DNA of 64,000 bases from Chaunax sp. Z400. Taxonomy: Eukaryota; Chordata; Actinopteri; Lophiiformes; Chaunacidae. The notes beneath the pieces are model-generated. The model ran no database searches, was not told the DNA's origin, and worked only from the letters and a program-made list of their open reading frames with translations. The position numbers and the translations under genes were made by a program. Within the stretch, counting starts at the first letter, position 1; every line of letters begins with the position of its first letter. Where the stretch lies: assembly GCA_037577475.1 (NCBI GenBank), contig CM075184.1:7479594-7543593 (forward strand), read 5' to 3'. Positions 47,801-60,765 of the stretch are shown piece after piece.

Positions 47801-50800
47801 AAAGTTGAGGAGCAGTGCTTTTACTTTGAACTTTCACACTTTTTCTTTTGAAATTTCATTCCTACAATGTCAGAATTCCTCTTGCTAAAAAGGTTTTACA
47901 CCGCATCATTAACACACTTGTTTAATTTGTCCATTATGTGGAGTCTATAAACACATTCAGACCATAATCTATAAGTTCATGTGACTGCACTGATGTAGGA
48001 AGCCTTACAGAAATGTTAACAGATAATTGGGATGGGAAATATCAATACACATCCATTATATTATGTTTTTGATGCTGTATTGATTCTTAAAAATCACTAT
48101 CGCTATCACTAAATACTGTAAATTGCAGTATACTGTATCACCTTGTTAACAGTATGGAGATATATTGAATTGTAACTCCTTTATCGTGATATTTATATCA
48201 CATCAGAACATTTTCTCCAGCACACAGCCTTAATAGATACTGAGGGAGCAGATTGCCAGAACAACTTTATGGAAATGATTCAAGGTCTTTTTTTTTTTAC
48301 CTTCACCAAGGAGATTAACTGATTGGTTTGGTTTGTCTGTCTGTCTGTCTGTCCTGGCAGATCCAGGATGTTTTTTTCCCCCACTTTCTTCAGCATTGTG
48401 AGACAGGGCTTTTTCACCATGTGCTCTACAGGGCACCTTTCTATTTTCAAAATGAAAAAGACCCAAACCAACAATGAATGTATCCTACGAGATGCTGTGT
48501 AAAGCATAAATAAAAACAGAATGCAATCATTAGCAAACAAACTGTATTTTCCATTCATGAAAACATCTTGTGAGACTTTTTTTTTTTTTTTGCTGAATCT
48601 TGCCACATCTTTACTTGTTAATAACTGATGCCCCTTTCATACCATTAATGATACCAGAGAGCCTGTATAGCTGTCAAACATGTGTTGGCTCAGCATAACA
48701 CAGCTCTCCCAGTCTTTTGTTGCCCCATCTCAGCTTGTTGCTGGCATCAAATTCAGAATAAGCATATATTTACAAAAATCAATGAGATTAAACTTTAAAT
48801 ACTGTATTGTACTGTTTGCTATTGAGTGTACTCCAAAAAAGGATTAATTATCACAATGTTTTATTCATGACTGGCACAGCATCCAAACCTTTTTTTAAGT
48901 ATTGGGAAAGCCTGATGCCGTCTTCTGAGCCAAAGAACAACTCAGATGTGGTCAAGAAATTAATTAACTTTTAATAAGCCACACTGCTGCATTAATGACA
49001 CGTTTCCTCCAATACCCCAACATCTGCTAAGAAGTAATGTGACTAGCTCTTTAAATGATCTGTGATAAATATTCTGGTCAGGGTTTATGTTGTTGCACAT
49101 CACAATGAGATGAGGATCACCTTTATAGGGGCCATCATCACTTGGTGCTACGACTGGACACGAGCTGTTATTACGCCAGCATGCTTATAAAGCAGGAATG
49201 TGCCTATGGCATGTGGACTAGGTGACAGCGAGCAGAAAAGTCTGTTTGTTCCCTAAAGACGGTCCCTCTATCCAGATGTCTTCTTTCTTCTTCAGCTCAG
49301 GCCCCCAAGGACAGATGGCAGATATACACTGCTACGGACTCAATTACAGAAGATAATCAAGGCAAGAAAAAAGAAAAGAAAAAAAAAAGAATTCTCACAG
49401 GACCACATTAGATTTCTGACGATAAAAGCTGACCTATAAAACAAGTATTTAACGTAAAATGAAGTTGTTTTCTTTTACTTACAAAGTATGTTTTCACAGA
49501 TTCTGATTTAATTCTGGCCTTCTCTCTTCTCAAGTCAGGGACAAATTACAAAGATAATATTTTACCAGGAGATCAGCATCACTGACACTGTCCCTGGTGA
49601 CATTTGTTGAAAATGTGGCTCTTTATGGAACCAGACCTTTTATTTGACTTTTTTAAGTCACAAGTACAACAACAACAGCGGCAGGTGAGGAAATACCTTT
49701 GAAATTACAGATATACTCTATAGTCATCCTGACCCTTGATTTTCCATCCTGTTCTGATCCTAGTGACACAATGTAGCCCAAACATCTCATATGGGGGACT
49801 CATGGGACCCACCGGATACCTGATCAAATGCCTGCCTCTGGTGGACTAGGCCTCAGCCTTTAAGTTCTTCCTGTCATAAATATATTAGCCTGTGTGAGAC
49901 TCAATGGAACCTACAGATGAACAGGCAGGCTATCAGTGGAGGCCTGAGGAACAGCTGATATTATATCCAAACACAGTGAAAGTGATGATTGTATCATTCT
50001 CACTAATGAAAGCTCTGCAATCCTGACTAATGATGGAGAAACATCTCTGCTTGGAGCAGCATACGTACTCTGTCAGGGTTCAGTCTGAAAACACTCCATA
50101 AAAGAAGCCTTTGTCCTAATGTTGTCCTAAACCTGCTGCGTTTCACTCTTTTTTTCTTTTCTTTTTTTGATAAATGAAGACAGGCTCTCAGGAGTGGTGT
50201 GTTAAACAAAAAAACAAAAAAAGCTTGATGCTGAATTTCTACTTATGGAAAAATCCACAGATGAATCTGAGGATGATGCAACAGAACAGAGAAAAGAAAA
50301 CAAACTTAAGACCCTAAAAGCAAAAAGCTCATGTGGACGACAAAAAGCACTAATGAGAATCCCACATGAACATCATCTCATGATGATGTCAGAGATTGAT
50401 ACCCACAGGGACACCCTCCCCCCCCACACACACACTTTCTGAAGTAGAGCTGGAGGGGGGAGGGGGGCTATGTCTGAAACAGACAACCTCTCCCCATGGC
50501 TTCTTTTTCCACAAAAAAAACCCACTGTCACTTTTCATGTGAACAAATGAGTAAAACATCAGCATCACCCAGGAGAGCCTGTCCGAAAATGTGTGTCATT
50601 ATCCCTACATTCAAACTCCTCACCCGAGAGTTGTACATGTGCTGTAGTGATTAGGCGAGTTTGATTTCAAAAGCGAAACAATACTGGTAGAGATGGAGCG
50701 TCTTATTGGATAGAGTTACAGCCACTTGATTTCCTGCCTTGATAGCTCTACTATATTCTATTTCTGCATTTTGCGATGTGCTTGGTTCAGATATGTTACC

Positions 50801-53669
50801 CAAATCTTTTATTATTTCAAAGGGGAAACAATAAACATGACTATTTTTAGTGCGTTCATTTGCATTTAAGATTCATCACTACCAAAAGTTAAAATGTTTT
50901 AAATATGGAAGGATTTCATTATAACTTGGTCTGCTCTCCCCAGCTTGAGACAGCAGTAGTGGTCAAGTCAGCTATATAGTGAATGGAGCGAAGGAGCAGC
51001 GATGGTGAAAATAAAAACAGCAATATAAAGTTATTTTCTGTCTTTTTTACAGCAGATATGTTGTGAAGCACAAACACGCCCACACCTCCACATAACCATG
51101 TAGGAAGATGCCACATTGCTGGATTTCGAGTGAACTCAGACGACGCACGTCAAACACAAACACACACACACCTTCAGCTCTTTACAGAGTAATGCAACCT
51201 GGTCACTACTGGGGCTGTGACAATAACCGCATTATTGCAACACTGCAGTCATCTGATGTCTAACACAGGGTTTAGATCATTACCGTTATCACCGCATTTC
51301 ATTTTTATGTTTCTTTTTTTGGGGGATGTGAAAGCTACAGCAGTGCATATGATGTTTACGGAGCCCCGCTGGTGACATTGGAAAAGAAAAAAGAAAAAGC
51401 GTGGCCTCGAGATAAGGAGCCAGATTCACTCCGTATCGCCATGTTACAGCTAAATATAAATAATATCCTGTGTAATAGGTGCTGTTGGATTCTCCTTTAC
51501 AGGTTTTGTTATGTTTAAATGTGAAGTACGCACAACGAGGAAATGGACTCTTTATATCACTGAGAGACTGCATTTTATCCTTCAGTGTTTTAAGTTTGTT
51601 ACTGTGCTGGATTGAAATTAGTGTGTAATTATCATCCAGAGTGGGGGTAGTGTTACAAGAATGCTCTGATTCCTCTGTACTCGGTGGGCAGTCTGTGTGC
51701 GTGATGTGCATGGTGACTTCAGCTAGTGTGCTTGTCGTAGCATAGGTGTGTGTAGATGGGAGAGACAGTGAGAGAGTCGGATGAATGGAGACGCAGAGTG
51801 AGGGCGCGTCCTGCACGTTGGGCTGGCGAACGGAGCAGGTGTAGCGCAGCAAATGTACAGTTTGATCATGTCGTGCAGGTGTCAAATAAAGTAACAAGTC
51901 TGCAAGAACCCAGCAAAGTGGCTAAAGCAACAATGAACAGTGACTGCATGGAGATGACAATAGGTCTGAAATGATCTGGCCACGTTAGTATCTCGACGCC
52001 ACGAGTTAGTAATGCGTGGCCACGGGATAATTATTTCTTTCCCAATGTCACCAGGGGCGCTCCGTAGATGTTGATGTGTTGTATGAAATACAAACACAAT
52101 AATCATCATTTTGTCATTGTCTTCTATCCTACGTTGAAGGGCTTCTGGAGAAACAAACCTTTTCAATTGCTGCTTCCTGCGAGGTGGAGATGAATACTTG
52201 TGGTACAGTATTTGCAGATAACGAACAACAGATTATTACAGCACACAATACACAGTTATAAAAGACAGAAGCTTAAAATACAGTTGACGTTAGTGGATTG
52301 ACATTATTTGATTCAACAGTATCAAGTATGTTTGTCAGTAAGCCAAATATTAGGTTGACAAAAGCCCTTACTGTATTTACTCATAGGTCCTGCAAGTGAC
52401 TAGGTTGCTATGTTGTCGCTACATTTTTAGCCTCTAGTTTGACCTCATACCCTAAAACACTGTTATTGACCATTACACAGAACACAACACAGAAATGAAT
52501 ACGGAGATGAGTCTATTTTTACTAACAGTGATTACACAATGTCATCACTGAGATGTGGGAATATTGTTATTTTGTAACTTAGTTACAATATAGTCATTAA
52601 GATGATCAGATGTGTGTGAAACAAAGTGAGCACACTTAGAATGTTGCTAATCATCCCTCACTGCATGGGAAAACTACTCAACTACAGTAAGTTCAAAATG
52701 CAGAAAGTGGGTGCAACTAACTTTGTCTTCTGTGGTGGTTTGTTTACAATCTGTCTCAAAGAAGTGAATACAGGGTTAGTATTGTTGACAGAGATGATGG
52801 ACAAAACATCACAATTAAGATAAAAGTTGTAAAGTCAAACTGTCCTCTAACATTTGGTACTCAGATGTGTCATTCTGACTGGAATACTACCCATAATCAA
52901 CTGCATGGTTAAAGAAAACAAGATCTAAAAAGATACTGACAAAGTATTTTATGTAGGAAGCCAAAATGCTGACCAATTAAAGATGGTACAAGATCTGAAG
53001 AGGAGGCTGAATGGTGCGTTTCAGTTGTACTGGGAAGTCGGAATTTCAGAGTTCTCAGTCTGAAGTTTCAACTGGAATGCGCCCCGAAGTTGGATTTGCG
53101 ACTCGGAAAGTCGGAGGAACCCCATTACCACCGACCTCATAATCCAAGATGGCTACACCGCGTATCAATAGTAGTGGAAGCTCCAGTAATATATGAGCAC
53201 TACTGACTTGTTTGTGTCTCATTAAATCAGTCGTACACATAGTATTGTCCTACTTATACCCGTGGATATGTTGCTACGGTGTTTGTCTGGGCAAGTAGTT
53301 GTTTATATTCTAAACAAACACAACCAGTGTTTCCTTGGAGGCGTCAGTCTTGTTTTCCGACTTGCTTAACTGGAATGGGGTCAACTTGGGGATGACGTCA
53401 TTCCCAGCTCTGAGTTCCGAGGTAAATGGAATGCACTATAATCCAGCAGTGACTTTCATCATGCCACACCAGAGATGTTCTTACTGTCTGTCCAGCTACA
53501 AGACTAAATGCTACAAAGCACTATGTGGTAGCACAAACTACAAAACAATAACGTGCATCATGTATGGGAATAAAAAGGTAATATATGAATATTTGTGCAA
53601 TAAAGTATTCAATATTCAAATCAGTGATCTGATCAAAGTGAACAGCTCTAAGTAGAGGAGTGAATGCAC
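44831..53669 (-). other. chsy1: CHSY1 intron 2, mostly featureless
   Basis: I found no exon, transposase remnant or SINE in these 8.8 kb. Only small items stand out: (CTGT)n at 48331-48353, A- or T-rich runs near 47183-47205, 48286-48297, 48579-48590 and 49366-49390, and a C-then-CA run near 50418-50435. Frames here lack motifs and are taken as chance. Confidence 0.5.
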
Positions 53670-54520
53670 CCAGGCTGAATTGAGATCTGATCACTCAGAC
53701 CACATTCAGAGGTGGTCACATTCTTAGCATAGAATTGTTTACATGACTTCCGTTTTGTTAATTGTAATGCAAATGAATGTTTGGGCTCTCTTACCTGCTA
53801 GGGTCAGAAGCAGATGAGAGTGAACATACTCTAATCTCACCACTGAACTAGTGACCACAATAACCCCTCTAAAAATAATGCATTTCTGAGTTATTTAGTC
53901 ACAAGAAAGTTAAAAAACTTTGCTTAAGAGTTACAACAAATTTCTCGATCATTGGTGCTTACTTGTAAATTTGGCACGAAATGCAATACATCATATTTTT
54001 TTCTTTCCTTTAAAAAGTGCCTGCCAACATTTAGCAGCAGTTTATTTAACACACTGTTTGAATGGATTTCATCATTTACGCCAACTTTATAATAAACGTG
54101 AACTTCTACAAATACATTTAAGGGTAAATGATATATGCTACTTCTTTGTCACCCCAGACAAAAAAAAGACCTTTAAAAAAAGACCCTTGTTCACTAATGT
54201 GAGTTGTTGAATTGAGTTTGGAGAAACAGTATAAACTTTATGAAATGCCGTCTATAACAAATTCTAAATTATTTGGGTTTCCTTGCAAATTCGGCAAATG
54301 TTATACATTGAGTTATTTCTTTCTTTGTGTTGAAAACATTGCGTCCGTGTTTACTTGCATATAGAGTGGGGAGGTGTGATACCATCACCAGTGGTCACTG
54401 GAGTTGCATGTGGAGGAGGTGTGATCTGACAGACTCAGAGCTGTATACTTACGATCAGATCACCCAGGATGGATGTTAATGCCAGGTGTGAGCGCTTCTA
54501 AAACATTGTCATTACCCACC
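53670..54520. repeat. Old DNA-transposon-like repeat (GATCTGATC type)
   Basis: GAGATCTGATCACTCAGACC at 53681 and GATCAGATCACCCAGGATGG with TTAATGCCAGGTGTGAGC at 54455-54495 resemble blocks at 56830-57060 in inverted order. They look like ends of an old MITE family; borders are not defined. Confidence 0.35.
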
Positions 54521-55234
54521 CCTATAACTTGGATTATCACAGTGAACAGCTTATCCAAAGTTTGATCAGGTGGGATGTAGATGAGGCCTTCCTGTCACCG
54601 AGCTCCCAGCAGTCACTTGTGATTCTAATCAGAAGACAACAGCTGCTTCTTTAGTGTCTGCCTGCCTGCAGATGATGAGCAGATCCACAGCATGAAATCC
54701 TTTCTGACAAGGCAAATGCCTAAATTAAAACCCTCCATAAAAATCAAAGGGAAAATCTACCCAATATTGGGCAATTATTCTTTTTTTTTTTTTATTTCTG
54801 AAGGTAATTATAGCTCTGTGGTGGGCAAGCGCCATACTTGTGGAGTCCTGCTAGAGCTAGCATTTAGTGAGTGCCGCCCAAGAAAGATGAAGGAGGAACA
54901 GGAAATGGTACGTGGGTGTAGAAAAGCTCAGAGACAAGTGTTTCTACATACACACATTCAACAACTGAAAGTGAATATGTTTATGCAAGCCTATAATCTG
55001 CACCCAAGTCTCTGCCCTAAACAATCCCTCCAAAGAAAATCTCCCTTTGAAGTCTAATTTCTCACTCTGCAATGTTTAAAGCTGTTATCACAATGTGAAA
55101 ATTAAGATAAGAAGTGCAGAAACAACATGTTTAATTCACTGTTTCTATCAGAGGCCTTAAATCCTCTGGAGCATGGAGGAAGACAAAGATTAGACAAGAA
55201 ATGGAAGTGGGCTGTGATCTCCCAGGAGAGGGAA
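54521..55234 (-). other. chsy1: CHSY1 intron 2, no feature recognised
   Basis: A plus frame at 54692-55057 has no motif. There is an oligo-T run at 54780-54794. Nothing else supported. Confidence 0.45.
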
Positions 55235-55604
55235 GCAGGTCAGTCCCCACCACCTCCCAAAAAGCAGGTCAGTCCCCACCACCTCCCAAAAAGCAGGTCA
55301 GTCCCCACCACCTCCCAAAAAGCAGGTCAGTCCCCACCACCTCCCAAAAAGCAGGTCAGTCCCCACCACCTCCCAAAAAGCAGGTCAGTCCCCACCACCT
55401 CCCAAAAAGCAGGTCAGTCAGGTCAGTCCCCACCACCTCCCCAAAAAGCAGGTCAGTCCCCACCACCTCCCCAAAAAGCAGGTCAGTCCCCACCACCTCC
55501 CCAAAAAGCAGGTCAGTCAGGTCAGTCCCCACCACCTCCCCCAAAAGCAGGTCAGTCCCCACCACCTCCCAAAAAGCAGGTCAGTCCCCACCACCTCCAC
55601 AAAA
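55235..55604. repeat. 29-bp minisatellite, 12 copies
   Basis: The unit GCAGGTCAGTCCCCACCACC plus TCCCAAAAA repeats 12 times. Copies 1-6 are identical 29-mers; later copies have 30 bases (extra C), and copies 7 and 10 have a 10-base internal duplication (GTCAGTCAGG). The unit is not a multiple of three and carries no stop in plus frames, so long Pro/Ser/Gln frames result; they are not genes. On the minus strand, the CHSY1 sense strand, each unit gives GGGAGGTGGTGGGG. Confidence 0.97.
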
Positions 55605-56829
55605 AAATCATGTAAAAAGGTTGAGCGAGATCTTACTATTGAAATGCCCGGACTGAATGTATAAAGTGAACAAATGTGCTTATGCACTCTCAAACGCATC
55701 ATTAGTCATTCTGCTACCTGTCACTACCTACAATTATCTCCCACAGTGAGAGACCCGAGTGTCACATTTCCACTGTGTTTAAAGTAAACACAAAAACTGG
55801 TTTACTGCTATCCCAGACAGACAGGTTGGGTTTTACAAAGAATTTTCTTAGTCTGATTTATTATTTTGTGACGTGTTGTAATACATTGCAACATTCCTGT
55901 TTTGACTTCATAGGCACAGAAAATGCATCATGTATTTTAAATATTTGAAGTATACTTTATGATTAACTTGTCAAATATAACAATGGTGATTTAAAAAAAA
56001 TACTTTTCAGTTTAGTAAAAAATGTATGCTAAAAAATACTTAACATAAAAATAAAATATTCTTGAATAGACCTAACTAACTCATAAGCAATCTTCTTATA
56101 TACGACAGCAGGAACAAAATAAGAGGATATCCTACTGCTGTCAACAGAAATACTGTTTCTGATCCGTTTCCTGAGAAAATAATCAAAATAATATTTTCCA
56201 TTGGTTTACAGAAGTAAACAATATTAATTAGCATCCAAGTAAATGACTATTAAATTGTACATTGTGAATTAACTCAACAGAAGCTTTTTAAGTTGCTTGT
56301 TCACGAGTGGGCAGGTCTGTCTATCAGTTCACTCTAGTTCAACATTATGATGCACCCTCATGTGTGTCCAGTGACCACCTGTGATCGTGTCTCACTTATA
56401 TATAAATAAAGAAGTACATCATTGGGACAAATGGACACGAGAAAGAAATAACAATAATAAAATTTGCCAAATTCACAACATGGCACAAATAACTACAAAT
56501 TTGTTTGTTTTTTATTCGACATGTTTAATGTCAATGAAGAGTTATCTGCTTTCATAATGTGGCTGTAATTTGTGAAATCAGCTGAACCAAAAGTCTCTCC
56601 TGAGTGAAGAACTCAAAATTCCACAAATTTTTAGGGGAGTCTGGAGATATTGCGGTTTGTAGTTCAAAGATAAAATCATTGGAAACCAATAGTGTGTTTG
56701 CAAAACATCAGCTGCTTTCCTTGGTACAAATTCAAAATTTGCATTACAGTGAACCAAATGGATTTCAGACAGCGTGTAATCCATTATGTCTGCTGTTGTG
56801 ACTTATTGTTTCGTAGTGGACATCAGTTT
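55605..56829 (-). other. chsy1: CHSY1 intron 2, no feature recognised
   Basis: AT-rich DNA. No coding remnant, tandem array or inverted ends were seen. Confidence 0.5.
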
Positions 56830-57060
56830 AGTAGGCAGTCCTTTAGTGAGGCCCACAACCATGTCATGTCCACAGTGCTAAAAGAATCAAACAGCAATAT
56901 GCATGATCAGATCTCAAATGCATCCTCAATGTGTCTGGGGTATGTTCACACCTGTACAGGAAACTGTCCACTAGTAATGGGATCACATAGGACAGATGAT
57001 AACACCAGGTCTGAACAGTGTCTAAATAACTATGCCACTGCTCCAAAGATATCCTATCAC
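56830..57060. repeat. Old DNA-transposon-like repeat, related to 53670-54520
   Basis: TGATCAGATCTCAAATGCAT and the block TGTCTGGGGTATGTTCACAC with AACACCAGGTCTGAAC resemble the fragment at 53670-54520, partly in inverse orientation. Confidence 0.35.
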
Positions 57061-57779
57061 ATGTAATGAAGCACAACTGAGGTTTAATTGTTTCTCCACA
57101 CATCGGTGGTACCATGAACCAAGATCCAAACAACATCATCCTTTTTCTGACTGCGACCTGTGTGAGGAACAGAGGCACTGTTGAACATTGAAGAGGAGAA
57201 AATGCTTGCCAAAGCTGCGGAGCATCAAGGTGGAGCAGGCAAGTTGCAGCAGTGCTTGGGGACAGCTGTGGAGCTGGAAAATGCATACAGTGGTCAGTCC
57301 CTCCGCCCAGCCCTGTGACCTGCCCAGGGGGGATGACTGGAGTGGGGTGCTAATAACAGCCCTGTCCTTGTTTGATCCCACCGACAGTATGGCTGTCTGA
57401 CCCTGGAGTAAACTGGGCAACAGCTGTATGCTGATGGTTATGGTCCATGGTCCAGATGTCAACACTGACACATGAATCAGGTCTGAGAAACTATCTGGGA
57501 TCTCTTCAGATTCCTCCCAGCAGCAATGTGACATTGGCTGCTGACATTGAAGGGAAACATCCAAGGCCGCATGTAAACCAGGACAAGAAGTGCTGATTGG
57601 GCACTTTTAGCAGTTTAGTCTTGAGGTGCACAATAAAACTGGTACATATCGGTACAACGTACTAGTTAATACATATTGTTCTATGTTTCACGAAAACTGA
57701 CACATTCAGTAACTTTTGTCTTTGATCCAGAAGTCATGCATTCATACATCAGCATAGCGACACGAAAGCAGTTTGCTTA
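57061..57779 (-). other. chsy1: CHSY1 intron 2, no feature recognised
   Basis: Frames on both strands at 57136-57564 are unsupported by motif or splice sites. Confidence 0.45.
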
Positions 57780-58150
57780 TGTTGAAAGACAGAAGTGAAA
57801 CTCTCAGTCAGACATCAGACATTAGATCTGACATCTCATTTGCGTAGACATCATCCTATTTCAGTGTCAAAAGTTTCAATGTCCCAGTCCGTGTGTCAGC
57901 AGTCCAAGTCACCTGACAAACTTTGACAGTCATAAACTGAGAGTAAAAGCAATAACAAGTCAAGTACAGAACTTTACAAAGTTGCCAGGATTATAATTAA
58001 AGATCTTCAGCCTTGAAGGGTCGTTGGTTTTATTGAATTTCATGATATTATCAATGCACTAGGCCACAAACAGGTACAACCAAACAGGAAATAATTCTCA
58101 GAAGTAATAATACCACATGTACCATGTATGATGAGACCAAGATAGCAGTT
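57780..58150 (+). repeat. Diverged duplicated block, copy 2
   Basis: Partner of 41000-41400 in the same orientation, about 16.8 kb away, with an extra ~60 bases near 57810-57870. Confidence 0.65.
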
Positions 58151-60535
58151 ATGACAAGATATAATATATAAGAATAATAAGGAATATTTAAGTTTTATAC
58201 AAAGTATTTTTTAGCATTTATTTGTCATTGAACTGAAAAGCGGGGAAAAAATCTACAGTGTTGTTATTTTTGACAAGTTAATCAAAGTATAATAAAAAAA
58301 ATATTGTAAAAAGTAAATACGTGATGCATTTCCTCGATTTTCTGTGCAAGACATCCCTGTCTCATTACTGCATGTTAGAAACTTGACTTCTTCCCCAAAG
58401 TCTTTGTGGTTCCTCATCCAACAAGTTACTGTGACCTGTGACTGCATCTACTGCTGGGAACCTGGTTGATACCCAGGGGCGTTATTATCATCATCATTAC
58501 TATTATTATCATCATTGTCGTCATCATTATTACTTTTAATTAGTGTTTTCGCAATCTTTCTGTTGTTCTTGTGCATCTCTCTCTCTCTCTCTAGCCAGAT
58601 CTACTTTGGTTCATGCAGAGATGTAAAGTATTTGCCATGTGAACTCAAAGGACGATAAGCACTCTCTGTAATAACTACTCATGTTAAAGCTTCACAACTG
58701 GCACCTAATCTGGCACCTCACACTGATTGCACCTAACACGTGCAATCAGGACTCAAGAGTAAAGGCGTTTTAAGTGAGCTGGTCTGTGAAGGATATCACT
58801 GCAGTTCTATGAGGGGAATGCTCCTCCTGCCAAAAACAGTTCTGTCCTGACAGTCACTATTTGGAGGCACACAGAGGATGCCCAGGCTAAGACTGTTACA
58901 TCGGAGCCCAGGTTAATGGTAGCAGTTTGCCTGGCAGCATTGATGAATAGCTCTGGGGATGGTGCTACCAGGATTTTAAGTATCTTATTGGTACCATCCA
59001 GGTACCACCTTTTTTTTTTACTTTGTTATATATTTTTGCTTTTAAGCGAGCCCTCTGACACAATATGACAGAGAAGAACTTTGCACATTAGATCATTGGT
59101 GGAAACTTGACACCACAATCAGCAAACAATGGTTTGGATTTCCTGACCGTATCAGGAAAATGGAGAAGACAAAGGCAACAAGGGTGGTGGGCTGAGGGAA
59201 CATGCAAACCAAAGACTGGATTCAGTATGTTGGTGGCTTATTAGGTTATTAGCCTTATTAACTGGATAATCATGGTCGATCTCTTGGCAAGTGCCTGACA
59301 TAATATGGCCGTTTCGCAACAGTTCCCTGATTACACAAAAACTTTTGAATTGATTCCCAAAAAACTCTGTGGAGGGGTGGGGCATGGGCCAAGAACGGAA
59401 ACGGGAAACAGACATATGCAGGATTGTCTTGGTGGGGGCGCTCTACTGAGTGCCATTCTGCCAATTATTTTCTGATTAATTATTTTTCATGATTAGTCAT
59501 TTTGTCAAAAGAAAATGAGCAAAACCAGGAAACAAATTCAGTATGTGAAGTGCCAGTAAATCTCAAACAAGAGGAACGTATCAGGGGTCCTTCTCTGGTT
59601 CAGGAGGTGCTATCAGAAAGTTTACATGTCGGAGTATCCTTGAGTAATTTGCTCCCCATGCGCCGTGAGGGCTGCCCATTGTTCCTCAGGGATGGGTCCA
59701 ATGCAGAAAACAAATTTCACTATATTGTACTGTGTGAATAACTGTATGTGACCAATAAAGCTGCTTCTCCTTCTAACCTAAACAATGGTATATCTAAAAA
59801 ATGGTACACTTATTCCAAAACTATCAAAATCATGGCAAATAGACCGTCAGACGGCCCTAATCAGCTTTGATTTCATGTAGCACTCCAGATGTCGGCACAG
59901 ATACAGCGGCTTCTCCGACTTGTCATGTCAGTGCTAGTTAAATGTTCAACAATCACCATTTAAGTTGATATAGAAAATTTGTTAGCAAACAGTTGCTTAT
60001 TTATAAATCCAGCAGTTACTGAACAGCTTTATTATTCATTCTGAGTTGTGTTTCTGGCCCCCTGATCAATGTAAATCCAATGTTCTCTCTCTTAGTTAGC
60101 TACTTTTGGTCTCTGATGATGATGGTAAATATCAGACTCTAGCTGATAAATGCTCCACTATGTTCATCAGCTATCTGTTTCTGAATGTGCATGTAATATA
60201 ACAGTTAATTAATAGCTGTGTCAGTGTTCCCTTAAGCTATTATGGGGCAACAGCACTTCTCCCTTGTCTGAGAAAATGCCTTAAAAACCACAGTGATGAT
60301 TCCTTTTCAGTCAGTCAATGTGTTGCTACTATCCTCTGAAAAGAGGCCACTTCTCCCATGGCAATACAATTCATCTCCCAGTTTAATTAAGCATCTCAAT
60401 ATGCAGCAGATAAGTAGGAGGATATCAGTCGTTGTCTAAGCAGAGACCGACTATCCTATTATCCTAACAATTCACAAAGAAAGTGACGATTCTTTGTGTC
60501 ACACTGAATTTACATTCAATCCCACTCTAATGAGA
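58151..60535 (-). other. chsy1: CHSY1 intron 2, mostly featureless
   Basis: Holds an (ATT)/(ATC)-type patch at 58488-58535 and a (CT)n run at 58577-58594. No exon or transposon remnant was recognised. Confidence 0.5.
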
Positions 60536-60765
60536 AGCGGTGGCGCAGTGGGTAGCGGTGTTGCCTCACAGCAAGGAGGTCCTGGGTTCAAATCCAACTT
60601 GAGGACTTGGGATTTTTCTTCTATGTGGAGTTTGCATGTTCTCCCAGTGTCTGCTTGGGTTCCCTCCGGGTTCTCCAGCTTCCTCCCACCACCAAAAACA
60701 TGAAATATAGGTGAATTGGTGACTCTAAATTGACCATGGGCGTGCATGTGAGTGAGAATGGTTGA
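60536..60765 (+). repeat. tRNA-like SINE family, 3'-truncated copy
   Basis: Starts GGTGGCGCAGTGGGTAGC, an A-box-like sequence, with GGTTCAAATCC as the B box, then GTGGAGTTTGCATGTTCTCC, CTTCCTCCCACC and TGGTGACTCTAAATTG. It ends before the GGGATAGGCTCCAGCC block that the 15450 copy has. Confidence 0.8.

Noticed and set aside
43123..55604. CRISPR-like array
   Set aside because: The arrays at 43123-43635 and 55235-55604 have no unique spacers between repeats, and this is a vertebrate nuclear sequence.
55127..55656. Pro/Ser/Gln-rich frames of 151-162 codons that resemble a low-complexity protein
   Set aside because: The 29-bp unit is not a multiple of three and the unit reads without stops in several frames; the rest of the frame has no motif.
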